From positions 1 to 64,000 of the forward strand of contig JAQWXR010000001.1 of NCBI GenBank assembly GCA_029254375.1: a DNA stretch of 64,000 nucleotides. Direction: 5' to 3'. Source of the stretch: Schleiferiaceae bacterium (lineage in GTDB: Bacteria; Bacteroidota; Bacteroidia; Flavobacteriales; Schleiferiaceae). Positions 9,171 through 18,700 of the stretch are shown here, one piece after another. The translations under genes were made by a program, and so were the position numbers. A model generated the notes under the pieces. That model made no database searches. It was given only the letters and a program-made list of their open reading frames with translations, and was not told the DNA's origin. The stretch's first letter is position 1; the number at the start of each line of letters is the position of its first letter.

Positions 9171-10383
9171 TAAGAAATTCTTCATGCCTTGCCTATTTGG
9201 ACTTTACGCATTGACAATTCCCCAAAAATCCGAAGCCCAAAGTAGCAGCCAAGTGGCCTTAGGTTCGGGGTTAACACTAACGTCAGACGATGACGAGTAT
9301 TCGTTTTCAATTTCTGGAACAGTTCAACCATTTATGTCCATAGCGAGCACTTCATCTAATAGAGATATCGCCCTCTATCCAGGGCTGACCATTATGAGAA
9401 TTCAGGCTACTGCCTTGTCAGAAAAGGTGACGTTATTCACTCAAATGAATTTCTCAGATGGTTCGCCGTTATTAGATGGTTTTCTGTCTTTTCGAGCCTC
9501 AAAACGCACTCGATTTTCGGTGGGTCAGCGCCCTAATGTTGGGAATAATCGCGAGATGCAATTCTATGAAGATCAATTGGCGTTTGTGAATCGCAGCAGT
9601 ATCAGTACAACGTTCTCCAAATCGGGTAGAGAATTTGGACTTCAGGCTATTCACCATTTTACCCTGGGAAATGTAATTGTAGAGCCGATGTGGTCGGTGA
9701 CGTCAGGAGATGGTCGCAACTCCTTCGGTATAGATTCGCGAGATGTGGATCTGGGTGGGTTGAAATATGCAGGCCGAATAGATTTGTATCCGCTTGGAGA
9801 ATTCTCCAAAGGAAATGATGTGGGAACCACAGATCTTGTAGGGGAGGAATCCCTAAAGTTTGTTTTAGGCCTTTCTGGCAGTTATAATCAAGGGGCTTCA
9901 GATAGAGTAGGTGAAGGGCATGGCGAAATTTTTTTCTACGACGCCTCAGGGAAACCAGCCTATCCAGATTTTCGTAAATGGAGTGCAGATGTACTTATGA
10001 AGTATCGGGGTTTCTCACTATTGACGGAGGTGGTTCAAACGACTGCCACTAATTTGCTTGAACTAAGAACAACCCCCTTGCCAACATCTGCTTTAATGCC
10101 CACAATGATAAGTAATTACCTAGTCTTGGGCACAGGCTATCATGCCCTAGCTGAATATCGTAAGGGCGATCACTGGGGCGTCCAAGGGAGGTATTCAATC
10201 ATATATGCTGAATTTGAGGAAAATGCACAGAGTCTAATTCACACCAATGCAACCTGGACTGGAGGAATCACCTATTATTTAATGGGAAATGATGCAAAGA
10301 TTCACCTGGAGGTAGGTAAAACTTTAGATGTCCTTCGAACTAGTCAAACGGTTTTGCAAGCGGTCATGCAAATTAGATTCTAA
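9157..10383 (+). CDS. porin of the OprO/OprP-like family, copy 2
   Basis: The protein has 408 residues with a signal peptide and a C-terminal RF, as in outer-membrane barrels. It is a paralogue of the porin at 6307: compare GQRPNVGNNREM with GQRASPANNREL, and LGGLKYAGRIDLYPLG with FGGFKYSARLDYLPFG. It overlaps the peptidase gene by 14 bp. It is last in the run; no terminator hairpin was seen after it. Two diverged porins around one peptidase suggest two substrates, for example peptide and free product. Substrate unproven. Confidence 0.82.
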   Translation: MKKVSKKFFMPCLFGLYALTIPQKSEAQSSSQVALGSGLTLTSDDDEYSFSISGTVQPFMSIASTSSNRDIALYPGLTIMRIQATALSEKVTLFTQMNFSDGSPLLDGFLSFRASKRTRFSVGQRPNVGNNREMQFYEDQLAFVNRSSISTTFSKSGREFGLQAIHHFTLGNVIVEPMWSVTSGDGRNSFGIDSRDVDLGGLKYAGRIDLYPLGEFSKGNDVGTTDLVGEESLKFVLGLSGSYNQGASDRVGEGHGEIFFYDASGKPAYPDFRKWSADVLMKYRGFSLLTEVVQTTATNLLELRTTPLPTSALMPTMISNYLVLGTGYHALAEYRKGDHWGVQGRYSIIYAEFEENAQSLIHTNATWTGGITYYLMGNDAKIHLEVGKTLDVLRTSQTVLQAVMQIRF

Positions 10384-10433
10384 AGGAGTTCAACGTTTTG
10401 GTCTAGTTTGAATCATTCAGTTATACCGCTAAA

Positions 10434-10505
10434 ATGTATATGTTCGATTCCTTGTCCATTAAAAAAGCGCTGAAAAAGGATAAAACCGGAGTATCGCTTA
10501 AATGA
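10434..10505 (+). CDS. possible 23-residue micro-ORF
   Basis: In the 154-bp gap before rdgB an ATG opens a 23-codon frame encoding a lysine-rich peptide (SIKKALKKDKTGVSLK at its C-terminus). Its TGA overlaps an in-frame upstream ATG of the rdgB frame (ATGA at 10502). It could be a leader peptide or chance; no family is recognised. Confidence 0.2.
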   Translation: MYMFDSLSIKKALKKDKTGVSLK

Positions 10506-10537
10506 TCAGAGAGTGGGTTGTCACGATATTTGAACTC

Positions 10538-11107
10538 ATGAAATTGATCTTAGCTACACAGAATCCCAACAAAGTAAAGGAAATTAAGGCAGCGTTGCCT
10601 TCGGACTGGACGGTCACTACGGCGGTGGAAGCAGGAATTCATGAAGAACTTCCAGAAACGGGAGATAGCTTAGAATTTAATGCCTTGCAAAAGGCGGACT
10701 ATTTGTTCGAAAAATTAGCCGAATCTGCTTTGTCGGATGATTCCGGGTTGGAAGTCAGTGCTCTGAACGGTGCCCCGGGTGTGTATTCAGCGCGATTTGG
10801 GGGACCTGAGAAAAAGGATGACGTGAACCGGGCAGCCTTGCTTCGAGCCATGGAAGGAGTTGAAGATCGTCGGGCCCGCTTTCGAACGGTGCTAGCATGG
10901 GTCGGCCCGCATGGTAAGGCCACCTTTGAAGGGGAAGTATGGGGTCAGATCCTGCACGAAGAATGCGGCGATGGAGGCTTTGGGTATGATTCTCTCTTCG
11001 TTCCCGATGATGGGGATGGACGAAGTTTTGCTGAAATGTCTTTGGATGAAAAGAAATCAATGAGTCATCGTAGTCGAGCGATTCGTGCCTGGCTAAATGC
11101 CCTTTGA
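10538..11107 (+). CDS. rdgB: XTP/dITP diphosphatase (HAM1/RdgB family)
   Basis: The protein has 189 residues from the ATG giving MKLILATQNPNKVKEIK, the classical N-terminus; an upstream in-frame ATG at 10502 adds 12 unconserved residues. It hydrolyses non-canonical purine nucleoside triphosphates (ITP, dITP, XTP) to monophosphates, keeping deaminated bases out of nucleic acids. Family motifs are present: SDDSGLEV with the metal-binding acids, GFGYDSLFVP and SHRSRAI near the C-terminus. Convergent with rsmD; only 11 bp separate the stops. Confidence 0.93.
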   Translation: MKLILATQNPNKVKEIKAALPSDWTVTTAVEAGIHEELPETGDSLEFNALQKADYLFEKLAESALSDDSGLEVSALNGAPGVYSARFGGPEKKDDVNRAALLRAMEGVEDRRARFRTVLAWVGPHGKATFEGEVWGQILHEECGDGGFGYDSLFVPDDGDGRSFAEMSLDEKKSMSHRSRAIRAWLNAL

Positions 11108-11118
11108 ATGACCCTTCT

Positions 11119-11679
11119 TTAATCGGCGTGTATTTCAGCTGTATCCTGCGTCTCCAAACTGAAGAAGCTCATGCGTACAGAGCCATATCGCCGTTGGTCA
11201 AAGCAGGCCGAATGCTGTAGAAAATCATGGTCGACGCTGTGTTCCAATACGAACAAACCATCATCGGTCATGCGCTCTAGTGCCAAGGCAATGAGGTTGC
11301 CGTAGTCCGGATAGTCATAAGGAGGGTCAGCAAAGATGAAATCCCATCGATACATGGTTTTTTTCAAAAAGCGTTCGGCATCGCCTAGGCTCGTTTTGAT
11401 CGCACTGTAATTTAGCTGTGTCGCGGTTTTGTCTATAAAGCGAAGGCAGTCTCTGAAACTATCGACTGAGGTTATGTCTTCGCATCCCCGGCTAGCCATT
11501 TCAAAGCTGATGTTCCCTGTACCGGAATAGAGGTCCAAAGCCCGAACATCGGCCCAATCCAAGTAGTTCTCCACGATGTTGAAAAGACCTTCTTTCGCCA
11601 TATCGGTGGTTGGTCGGACGGGTAGATTCTTTGGGGCAGCAAGGATTTTGCCGCGATTTTTACCACGAATAATGCGCAT
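11119..11679 (-). CDS. rsmD: 16S rRNA (guanine-N2) methyltransferase RsmD
   Basis: The protein has 186 residues. It begins MRIIRGKNRGKIL, has the AdoMet motif LDLYSGTGNISFEMASRG (about 50-67) and the catalytic ADPPYDYPDY segment (about 118), matching RsmD, which methylates G966 of 16S rRNA during 30S assembly. Its start overlaps the stop of the DUF3822 gene by ATGA. The pairing of rsmD with DUF3822 is one I recall as common in Bacteroidota. Confidence 0.93.
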   Translation of the reverse strand: MRIIRGKNRGKILAAPKNLPVRPTTDMAKEGLFNIVENYLDWADVRALDLYSGTGNISFEMASRGCEDITSVDSFRDCLRFIDKTATQLNYSAIKTSLGDAERFLKKTMYRWDFIFADPPYDYPDYGNLIALALERMTDDGLFVLEHSVDHDFLQHSACFDQRRYGSVRMSFFSLETQDTAEIHAD

Positions 11680-12395
11680 CAGCTTTTTGGAAATAAGACG
11701 GTCAAGGCGGACCAGGGATGTGAGGCCGTGCTGTCGATTTTTGCAATAAAGGGCCTCAAGGCGTCCCAGCAGGCCTCATCGGAATCCCCCTCCCAAATGA
11801 GTGGAACATGCTGGGCAGGGAGAGCACACTGGTCATACATGAGCATGCAGGCATACGCAGCGTCATTTGAACTGGAAATCGGGTATAAGCTGTGGCTGAG
11901 CAAGCGTCCATTTTGAATGGCGGCTACTTCGAGTCGATCACCTTGCCGGTGGACGCGTACCGCATCGCGCTTGGCCAAGGGGCTCAGCCATCGTTGCGCA
12001 TTGAGTGCCATGGTTGGAATGCATTGATCCACCACTCCTTCAGGGAAACGGTAATAAAGATCCATACCACGTTCTAAGGTATAGCAGCTCCAGTGTTGTC
12101 CCTCAGGGTCTAAGGGACGAAGCCATGCATTAGGTTCATCGACCCAATCTTTCGGAAACCATGCGGCAAAGGCTTCTTGACCGAAGGCATGCCACGCAGA
12201 AAATGAAGATCCAGCCTTTTGAATCCATTCAGCAGTTTCTCTGTGGGATAGGATGATGGAGGGGCCGAGAGGCCGACCATCTGCTGCTCGGACAATAGCC
12301 AAGAGCACAGCATCGGCTCCATAGCTCAATAAAACGACAGAATCCTCCGGAGAGGATTCTGTTTTTGGGAAAAATGCCCAAGACGCGGGCCACAT
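11679..12395 (-). CDS. DUF3822-family protein
   Basis: The protein has 238 residues from an ATG one base after the stop of the upstream gene; a GTG at 12413 would extend it by six residues. Sequence style and position beside rsmD match DUF3822, a Bacteroidota family with an actin/FtsA-like fold prediction and no known function. No signal peptide or membrane segment. Part of a three-gene reverse operon (13035 to 11119). Confidence 0.7.
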   Translation of the reverse strand: MWPASWAFFPKTESSPEDSVVLLSYGADAVLLAIVRAADGRPLGPSIILSHRETAEWIQKAGSSFSAWHAFGQEAFAAWFPKDWVDEPNAWLRPLDPEGQHWSCYTLERGMDLYYRFPEGVVDQCIPTMALNAQRWLSPLAKRDAVRVHRQGDRLEVAAIQNGRLLSHSLYPISSSNDAAYACMLMYDQCALPAQHVPLIWEGDSDEACWDALRPFIAKIDSTASHPWSALTVLFPKS

Positions 12396-12396
12396 A

Positions 12397-13035
12397 TTAT
12401 TTCCAGTTACCACTCAACGTGGGTTCAGTCAAGGAACCAACAATTAGCGCATCGATGCGTAAATTCTTGATGAATCCCTTGTACTGGTTATAGATATCTC
12501 CAAAAAACTTGCTGTTTGGAGCGATGATTTCGAATACCTGAACGCGCACACCGTTTCGGTCGATAAAGCCAGTACCCATATCAAACTCAGCTGTGTCACT
12601 CGTGAAAGGAATGTAACGCAATGGGGCGGGATCAAATCCTTCTTCGAACAACTCTGGATTCTTGAGGATTAATTTTTCTTTGGCGGTCGTTTGGCCAATG
12701 ATTCGATAAATGATGGTATCCTTTAACATATCCGTCTGGTAGACCTTGTTATAGGCCATAAAAGAGGAATCTTTACGCTCAATGATGTTGACTTGGGCGT
12801 ATTCCAAGAATGGAATCAATTCATCAAAGCTGGCCGCATACTTCCCATATTCCGCCTTAAAGGTTAGCTGTGCCTCGCGAAGTTGCTCCAAGCGATGGGT
12901 TACTTCGGTGTAGCGCTTTTCCTTAATGGCGCTGAATTCGATAGGTTCCATGATAATGCGATAGATACGGAAGGCGAGGATCACAGAGATCACACCAAGG
13001 GCTATGCGCAAATAAAGAATAGTACGTGCAGTCAT
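12397..13035 (-). CDS. conserved hypothetical membrane-anchored protein
   Basis: The protein has 212 residues from the ATG giving MTARTILYLRIAL. A longer reading from TTG at 13056 would run into the promoter box at 13054-13061, so the ATG is preferred. One N-terminal membrane helix (about 3-22) is followed by a heptad-like region (about 35-60) and a soluble domain. The layout resembles prepilin-like, periplasm-facing proteins, but no cleavage motif is evident. First gene of the operon with DUF3822 and rsmD. Function not recognised. Confidence 0.62.
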   Translation of the reverse strand: MTARTILYLRIALGVISVILAFRIYRIIMEPIEFSAIKEKRYTEVTHRLEQLREAQLTFKAEYGKYAASFDELIPFLEYAQVNIIERKDSSFMAYNKVYQTDMLKDTIIYRIIGQTTAKEKLILKNPELFEEGFDPAPLRYIPFTSDTAEFDMGTGFIDRNGVRVQVFEIIAPNSKFFGDIYNQYKGFIKNLRIDALIVGSLTEPTLSGNWK

Positions 13036-13053
13036 GATAAAAAGTTTGCGTGC

Positions 13054-13061
13054 CAAAACTA
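13054..13061 (-). promoter_or_regulatory. -7 promoter box for the 13035-11119 operon
   Basis: TAGTTTTG on the reverse strand matches the Bacteroidota -7 consensus TAnnTTTG and ends 18 nt before the ATG at 13035. No convincing -33 TTTG was found. Confidence 0.5.
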
Positions 13062-13095
13062 TGAAATTTTACCTTGTGCCCTTGTACCCGTCCCT

Positions 13096-14493
13096 GTGAA
13101 TTCTCAGCCACTTTTTGAAACACTTCTTCAGCGATTTCCTGGAACGCCCACGGCGGACCAAGAAGCGGCTATGCACGGCCTTGTCCAATATCTCTTGGAA
13201 CCCGCTGAGGAGCGCCTTTTCATCCTCAAAGGGTATGCAGGAACAGGCAAGACCACCCTCATGCGAACCTTAGCTTCTTCTCTCCAGGGGCTCAACATGC
13301 GCCCAGTGCTGGCCGCCCCCACGGGGCGAGCGGCTAAGGTGCTTCAGGGTCAAATGAAGCGACGAGCCTTCACTCTGCATCGCTTGCTATATCTCACAGT
13401 CAGGGATCCTGCGGGAGGGTTCAAGCGGATTAAGCGCCCAAATAAAGGGAGCTTGCAAGTCTTTATTGTCGACGAAGCGTCCATGCTCGGAGACCTGGGA
13501 GAGGCTCGGGAGCTCTTCATGGATTTGCTTCATTTCGTGCAGCAAGGGGAAGATTGCCGATTAATTCTCGTGGGCGATGAGGCCCAGTTGCCTCCCGTGG
13601 GGCAGTCTTTTTCACCCGCGTTGATTCCACGGCATATTCGTGATCATTATTTCTGGAGAATCCGTGGAGCGGCACTTTTTGAGGTCATGCGTCAAATGGC
13701 CCATTCTCAAATCTTGAACAATGCAACGGCGCTGCGCACTAGCCTTCTTGATGCAAGCCCCCAGTTTCCAAAACTTAGGGTAGGAATCGAAGTCCGTCGA
13801 TTGGGGGATGCCCAAGAAGTATTTGAAGCGCTGGAGACAGTCTTTGCTGGCGCAGATCCTGATGCTGTAGTGTTGACGCGCTCCAACAAGCGCGCCGTTG
13901 CCTACAACCGTCAGATTAGGGCTCGACTGCTCTGGCGTGAGGATGTATTAAATGCCGGTGATGTCGTCATGGTGGTTCAAAACAATGAACGATGGATTGA
14001 TCCAGAGGATTCGGCCGGGTTTATTGCCAATGGGGATTTATTTGAGGTGCTTTCCTGGCGCAATGAGGAGGAGCGTTTTGGTCTGCGGTTCGCCGATGCT
14101 AGTTTACGTTGGCTCGACAGAGAGGACGCCCCACAGGTGGAAGCGAAAATCATGCTGGATGCGCTGGATGCTGAATCGGCTCGGCTCCCAGAGACCAAAA
14201 TGAAAACACTAGTGCAAGGTGCTCGGGAAGAGGCCGCCCACCTACCTAAATCCCAACGAGCCGAATTTCTCCGAGAACACCCCTATGTTCAGGCCTTACA
14301 GCTCAAATTTGGCTATGCCCTCACAGGGCATAAAGCGCAAGGAGGTCAATGGAAAGAGGTTTTCATTGAATGGCCATACGCCCCAGAGATCAACGATGCA
14401 GAGTTCATTCGATGGATGTATACGGCCTTTACGCGCGCCCAGGATCGACTCTATTTGATTGGATTTCCGGAATCTACCTTTGCTGGAGAATGA
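13096..14493 (+). CDS. RecD-like superfamily 1 DNA helicase/ATPase
   Basis: The protein has 465 residues from a GTG giving MNSQPLFETLLQRFPG. The same frame is open 71 codons further up, but that part lies antisense to the 13035 gene and lacks helicase-like sequence. Walker A is GYAGTGKTT (46-54), motif II is IVDEASML, and a UvrD-type C-terminal motif follows (YALTGHKAQGGQWKEV). Proteins of this COG0507 type are common in Bacteroidota and presumably act in DNA repair or recombination; partners unknown. No RecB/RecC gene is nearby. Ends in an ATGA overlap with the HAD gene. Confidence 0.85.
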   Translation: MNSQPLFETLLQRFPGTPTADQEAAMHGLVQYLLEPAEERLFILKGYAGTGKTTLMRTLASSLQGLNMRPVLAAPTGRAAKVLQGQMKRRAFTLHRLLYLTVRDPAGGFKRIKRPNKGSLQVFIVDEASMLGDLGEARELFMDLLHFVQQGEDCRLILVGDEAQLPPVGQSFSPALIPRHIRDHYFWRIRGAALFEVMRQMAHSQILNNATALRTSLLDASPQFPKLRVGIEVRRLGDAQEVFEALETVFAGADPDAVVLTRSNKRAVAYNRQIRARLLWREDVLNAGDVVMVVQNNERWIDPEDSAGFIANGDLFEVLSWRNEEERFGLRFADASLRWLDREDAPQVEAKIMLDALDAESARLPETKMKTLVQGAREEAAHLPKSQRAEFLREHPYVQALQLKFGYALTGHKAQGGQWKEVFIEWPYAPEINDAEFIRWMYTAFTRAQDRLYLIGFPESTFAGE

Positions 14494-15236
14494 GCTGGCA
14501 TTTATTTTTTGATCTGGATAGGACCCTTTGGCACCACGAACGAAATACAGAGGAGGTACTCCATGAATTTTGCCGAGAATTCCCAGACTTACATGCGGTG
14601 GACCCGAGAGAATTTACAGCAGCATACCAGAGAGTAAACGATGGATTGTGGGAGATCATCCAATCGGCGGGATATTCCGTGGACTATGTTCGGAAGCGTC
14701 GGTTTCCGCAGCTATTGGAGGCCATGGTGCCTAGCCTTTCCGCAAAAGTCCGGCGGGAACTTGGCCTGACCTTGGAAGCTGCATTTGCGGACCGAACCCC
14801 AGATCGTGCGCATCATTATGAGGGCATGATCCCTGTTTTACTTAATCTCGTTCAGCAGGGGTATGTGCTGCATATCTTGACCAATGGCGTCTTGGGCTCG
14901 CAATCGCGCAAAATTGCGGCCATGGGTCTAAGTGATGTTTTTGTGACACACAGCACATCGGATCTCGCCAAGGCGTATAAACCAGATCGAGCGATTTTTA
15001 CCTATGCCATGCGTGTGGCCGGCTGTCGCCCAGAGCAATCCGTCATGATAGGGGATTCTGTACTTCGAGATATTGTAGGGGGTCAAAAAGCAGGAATGAA
15101 AACACTTTGGTTTTGTGCGCCCGATGCATTGAAGCCCGACGCTGAGGGAAAAGCAGATGGCATTTTCTCTAATTACAAGCACTTGCCGGAGGCGCTCTGC
15201 CTCATTAACTGTCCTCCTTTCTCTTCGACGTCCTGA
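14490..15236 (+). CDS. HAD-superfamily hydrolase, YjjG-like nucleotidase
   Basis: The protein has 248 residues, starting at the ATG overlapping the helicase stop (MSWHLFFDLDRTLWH). The HAD nucleophile motif FDLDRTLW, motif II ILTNG, a conserved Lys (KPDRAIF) and motif IV MIGDSVLRDIVGG are all present. Closest to the YjjG/YfnB group, which dephosphorylates nucleoside monophosphates including modified pyrimidines. The substrate is not proven by sequence. Confidence 0.82.
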   Translation: MSWHLFFDLDRTLWHHERNTEEVLHEFCREFPDLHAVDPREFTAAYQRVNDGLWEIIQSAGYSVDYVRKRRFPQLLEAMVPSLSAKVRRELGLTLEAAFADRTPDRAHHYEGMIPVLLNLVQQGYVLHILTNGVLGSQSRKIAAMGLSDVFVTHSTSDLAKAYKPDRAIFTYAMRVAGCRPEQSVMIGDSVLRDIVGGQKAGMKTLWFCAPDALKPDAEGKADGIFSNYKHLPEALCLINCPPFSSTS

Positions 15237-15283
15237 GCGATTTGCATTCGCTTTAGGCCACGCCGACGGCAGCCTTCGGCCCG

Positions 15284-15291
15284 TATCTTTG
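15284..15291 (+). promoter_or_regulatory. -7 promoter box for icmF
   Basis: TATCTTTG matches the TAnnTTTG consensus and ends 19 nt before the icmF ATG. No clear -33 element. Confidence 0.5.
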
Positions 15292-15310
15292 TGACTTAAG
15301 GCTCAAATCT

Positions 15311-18300
15311 ATGGTGAACGCGACCCCATACGTTCCAAAAAACAGCATTCGTATCGTCACAGCGGCTTCGCTTTTTGACGGGCACGATGCCAGTATCAAC
15401 ATTATGCGCCGCATTTTGCAATCAAGCGGAGCAGAGGTGATTCACCTCGGTCATGACCGAAGCGTGGAGGAAGTGGTAAATACCGCCATTCAAGAAGATG
15501 CGAATGCGATAGCCATGACATCCTACCAGGGAGGTCACATGGAATATTTTAAATACATGTGCGACTTGCTCCAAGAAAGAGGAGCGGGTCATATTCGAAT
15601 CTTTGGAGGGGGTGGAGGCACCATCCTTCCTGCTGAAATCGCTGAACTTCAAGGCTATGGTATTGCGCGTATCTACCATCCAGACGATGGCCGTGCCCTA
15701 GGGCTTCAAGGCATGATCAATGACTTGTTGGAGCAATGTGATTTTCCCATTGGAGAGCAGGTAGAAGGAGCGGTTCAAGGGGCCTTGCAGGGGGAGGCTC
15801 GGCATATGGCCCGTTTAATCAGCTGCGCGGAGAACTTCCCCGAGCGCTATGCCCAAGAACTTCCGGCGATAGAAAAAGCCTTGGCCGGGAAGGATAAAAC
15901 TCCCGTTCTGGGCATCACCGGCACCGGTGGGTCAGGCAAAAGCTCCTTAGTGGATGAATTGGTGCGCCGCTTCTTATTGGATTGTCCAGATAAACGCTTG
16001 GGCATCATCTCCGTGGATCCTTCCAAGCGCAAAACTGGAGGAGCATTACTAGGCGATCGCATTCGGATGAATGCCATTCAGCACCCCAATGTCTATATGC
16101 GATCCTTAGCTACACGTCAAAGTAACTTGGCATTGAGTAAGCATGTGGCTGAGGCCTTGCGGATTCTGCAGGCGGCGGCGTTTGACCTCATCATTCTCGA
16201 AACTTCAGGTATCGGTCAATCGGATACCGAAATTTTAGATCATAGTGACGTCTCCTTGTATGTCATGACGCCGGAGTACGGCGCGGCGACTCAGCTGGAG
16301 AAGATTGATATGTTGGACTTTGCCGACCTGATTTCCCTGAATAAATTTGATAAGCGTGGCGCATTAGACGCCTTGCGGGATGTGAAAAAGCAGGTCCAGC
16401 GGAACCACAATCGCTGGGAAGAGAATGTCGAGGATATGCCAGTTTTTGGCACCATGGCCTCACAATTTAATGACCCCGGGACAAACCGTCTATTCCGCGC
16501 TGTCATGGAGGCGATGGTGAATAAAGCAGGTGCCAGTCATCTGAAAGTCAAGACTGAACGTTCCGAAGGGCAGAGTGAAAAAATGTACATCATTCCGCCG
16601 GCTCGAACACGTTACCTCAGTGAAATTTCAGAGAGTCTTCGGGGCTACAAAGCGTGGGTGTTTCAGCAAGCGGAGGTGGCGGATCAACTGTACAGTCTGC
16701 AGCGCAGCATAGATACCCTTAAGGATTCCTCCTTGGAGGACAAGGATCGCCTCATTAAGGGGATTCAAGAAGCATTTGCTGGCAAGAAAAGAGATTTGGA
16801 CCCCTATAATTGGGACATGATTGAAGGCTGGCCTGCCCTCCGGGAACGCTTGAAGGCGCCGAACTATGTCTATCAAGTGCGTGGCAAAGACATCAAAGTA
16901 CCAACGCACTCTACCTCCTTGTCGGGTTCATCCATCCCGAAGGTGGTCACCCCTCAGTACCGATCATGGGGAGACATCCTGCGTTGGCTTTTGGAAGAAA
17001 ACGTCCCTGGAGCATTCCCTTATACGGCTGGAATTTATCCATTCAAGCGTACGGCCGAGGATCCTACCCGCATGTTTGCTGGCGAGGGAGGTCCTGAACG
17101 CACGAATAAGCGATTTCACTACGTTTCGCTTGGCATGCCTGCGAAGCGATTGAGCACGGCCTTTGACTCCGTGACTCTCTATGGCCATGATCCGGGCCGA
17201 CGCCCAGATATCTACGGTAAAATTGGCAATGCGGGGGTGAGTATTTGCTGCTTGGATGACGCCAAAAAACTTTATAGTGGATTTGATCTATGCGATCCGA
17301 CCACATCCGTATCGATGACCATCAATGGTCCGGCACCTATGTTGCTTGGCTTCTTTTTGAACGCCGCAGTGGACCAGCAATGCGAAAAGTATATTGTTGC
17401 CAACCAGCTTGAAGCCAAAGTAGAAGCGGTAAAAAAAGCGAAATACGACAAGCAAGATTTGCCTCGCCCGGCCTATCATGGGGCACTGCCCGAAGGAAAC
17501 AACGGCCTTGGCCTTATGCTATTAGGCGTCACAGGCGACGAAGTCCTTCCAGCAGATGTGTACGACAAAATCAAGGCGGATGCGCTCAGTACGACCCGTG
17601 GCACGGTTCAGGCGGATATTCTCAAGGAAGACCAGGCGCAGAATACCTGCATTTTTTCGACAGAATACGCACTCCGTTTAATGGGGGATGTGCAGTCCTA
17701 TTTTATCGACCAAAAGGTGCGCAACTTCTATTCCGTGTCTATTTCGGGATACCACATTGCCGAAGCGGGTGCAAATCCAATCACACAGTTAGCCTTTACC
17801 CTCGCCAACGGCTTCACATACGTGGAGTATTACTTGAGCCGCGGTATGGATATCAATGCTTTTGGCCCCAACTTGAGTTTCTTCTTCTCTAATGGTATCG
17901 ACCCAGAATATGCCGTCATAGGGCGCGTTGCGCGCCGAATTTGGGCCAAGGCCATGAAAACGAAATACGGAGCGGACACACGCGCCCAAATGCTGAAGTA
18001 CCATATTCAAACCTCTGGCCGCTCATTGCATGCTCAAGAGATTGACTTCAACGACATACGAACCACGCTGCAGGCCCTATATGCCATCTACGACAACTGC
18101 AACTCGCTTCACACGAATGCCTACGACGAAGCCATTACCACCCCAACGGAAGAGTCTGTCCGCCGGGCGATGGCCATCCAGTTAATCATCAATAAGGAGT
18201 TGGGCTTAGCCAAAAATGAAAACCCGATCCAAGGGGCATTTATTATAGAGGAGCTCACGGAGTTGGTCGAAGCAGCAGTTTTGATCGAATTTGATCGAAT

Positions 18301-18697
18301 TACCGAGCGCGGCGGCGTCCTTGGAGCTATGGAAACCATGTACCAACGCGGCAAGATCCAAGAGGAGTCCATGCACTATGAAATGCTTAAACACACTGGC
18401 GAATATCCCATCATTGGTGTGAATACATTCTTGAATTCTAAGGGCTCGCCTACGTTGATTCCTGGTGAGGTTATCCGTGCCACCGGAGAAGAGAAGGAGG
18501 AGCAAATTGCCTCAGTGAACGCACTTCGGTTAGCGTCCGGAACTAAGGCAGCCTCTGCGCTCGATGCTATTCGATCGGCCGCTTTGACCGGCGGAAATGT
18601 CTTCGAGGCCTTGATGGATGCATCCAAAGTATGCTCTCTTGGTCAAATGACAGAAGCAATGTTTGCTGTGGGCGGTCAGTACCGCCGAAATATGTAA
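15311..18697 (+). CDS. icmF: fused isobutyryl-CoA-type mutase (B12 domain, G-protein chaperone, mutase)
   Basis: The protein has 1128 residues in IcmF domain order. The N-terminal cobalamin domain (about 10-145) holds the base-off motif DGHDAS with cobalt ligand His25. The MeaB-like GTPase follows (about 195-420) with P-loop GTGGSGKSS (204-212) and NKFD (344-347). The mutase barrel (about 560-1090) has [20 protein letters not shown], typical of IcmF rather than methylmalonyl-CoA mutase. The enzyme rearranges isobutyryl-CoA and n-butyryl-CoA, and some members act on isovaleryl-CoA. The fused GTPase guards and reloads cofactor. It stands alone, with no acyl-CoA dehydrogenase nearby. Confidence 0.93.
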   Translation: MVNATPYVPKNSIRIVTAASLFDGHDASINIMRRILQSSGAEVIHLGHDRSVEEVVNTAIQEDANAIAMTSYQGGHMEYFKYMCDLLQERGAGHIRIFGGGGGTILPAEIAELQGYGIARIYHPDDGRALGLQGMINDLLEQCDFPIGEQVEGAVQGALQGEARHMARLISCAENFPERYAQELPAIEKALAGKDKTPVLGITGTGGSGKSSLVDELVRRFLLDCPDKRLGIISVDPSKRKTGGALLGDRIRMNAIQHPNVYMRSLATRQSNLALSKHVAEALRILQAAAFDLIILETSGIGQSDTEILDHSDVSLYVMTPEYGAATQLEKIDMLDFADLISLNKFDKRGALDALRDVKKQVQRNHNRWEENVEDMPVFGTMASQFNDPGTNRLFRAVMEAMVNKAGASHLKVKTERSEGQSEKMYIIPPARTRYLSEISESLRGYKAWVFQQAEVADQLYSLQRSIDTLKDSSLEDKDRLIKGIQEAFAGKKRDLDPYNWDMIEGWPALRERLKAPNYVYQVRGKDIKVPTHSTSLSGSSIPKVVTPQYRSWGDILRWLLEENVPGAFPYTAGIYPFKRTAEDPTRMFAGEGGPERTNKRFHYVSLGMPAKRLSTAFDSVTLYGHDPGRRPDIYGKIGNAGVSICCLDDAKKLYSGFDLCDPTTSVSMTINGPAPMLLGFFLNAAVDQQCEKYIVANQLEAKVEAVKKAKYDKQDLPRPAYHGALPEGNNGLGLMLLGVTGDEVLPADVYDKIKADALSTTRGTVQADILKEDQAQNTCIFSTEYALRLMGDVQSYFIDQKVRNFYSVSISGYHIAEAGANPITQLAFTLANGFTYVEYYLSRGMDINAFGPNLSFFFSNGIDPEYAVIGRVARRIWAKAMKTKYGADTRAQMLKYHIQTSGRSLHAQEIDFNDIRTTLQALYAIYDNCNSLHTNAYDEAITTPTEESVRRAMAIQLIINKELGLAKNENPIQGAFIIEELTELVEAAVLIEFDRITERGGVLGAMETMYQRGKIQEESMHYEMLKHTGEYPIIGVNTFLNSKGSPTLIPGEVIRATGEEKEEQIASVNALRLASGTKAASALDAIRSAALTGGNVFEALMDASKVCSLGQMTEAMFAVGGQYRRNM

Positions 18698-18700
18698 GGT

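Noticed and set aside
12883-13095. Extension of the RecD-like helicase upstream of the GTG
   Set aside because: Sequence lies antisense to the 13035 gene and has no helicase-like residues before MNSQPLFETL.
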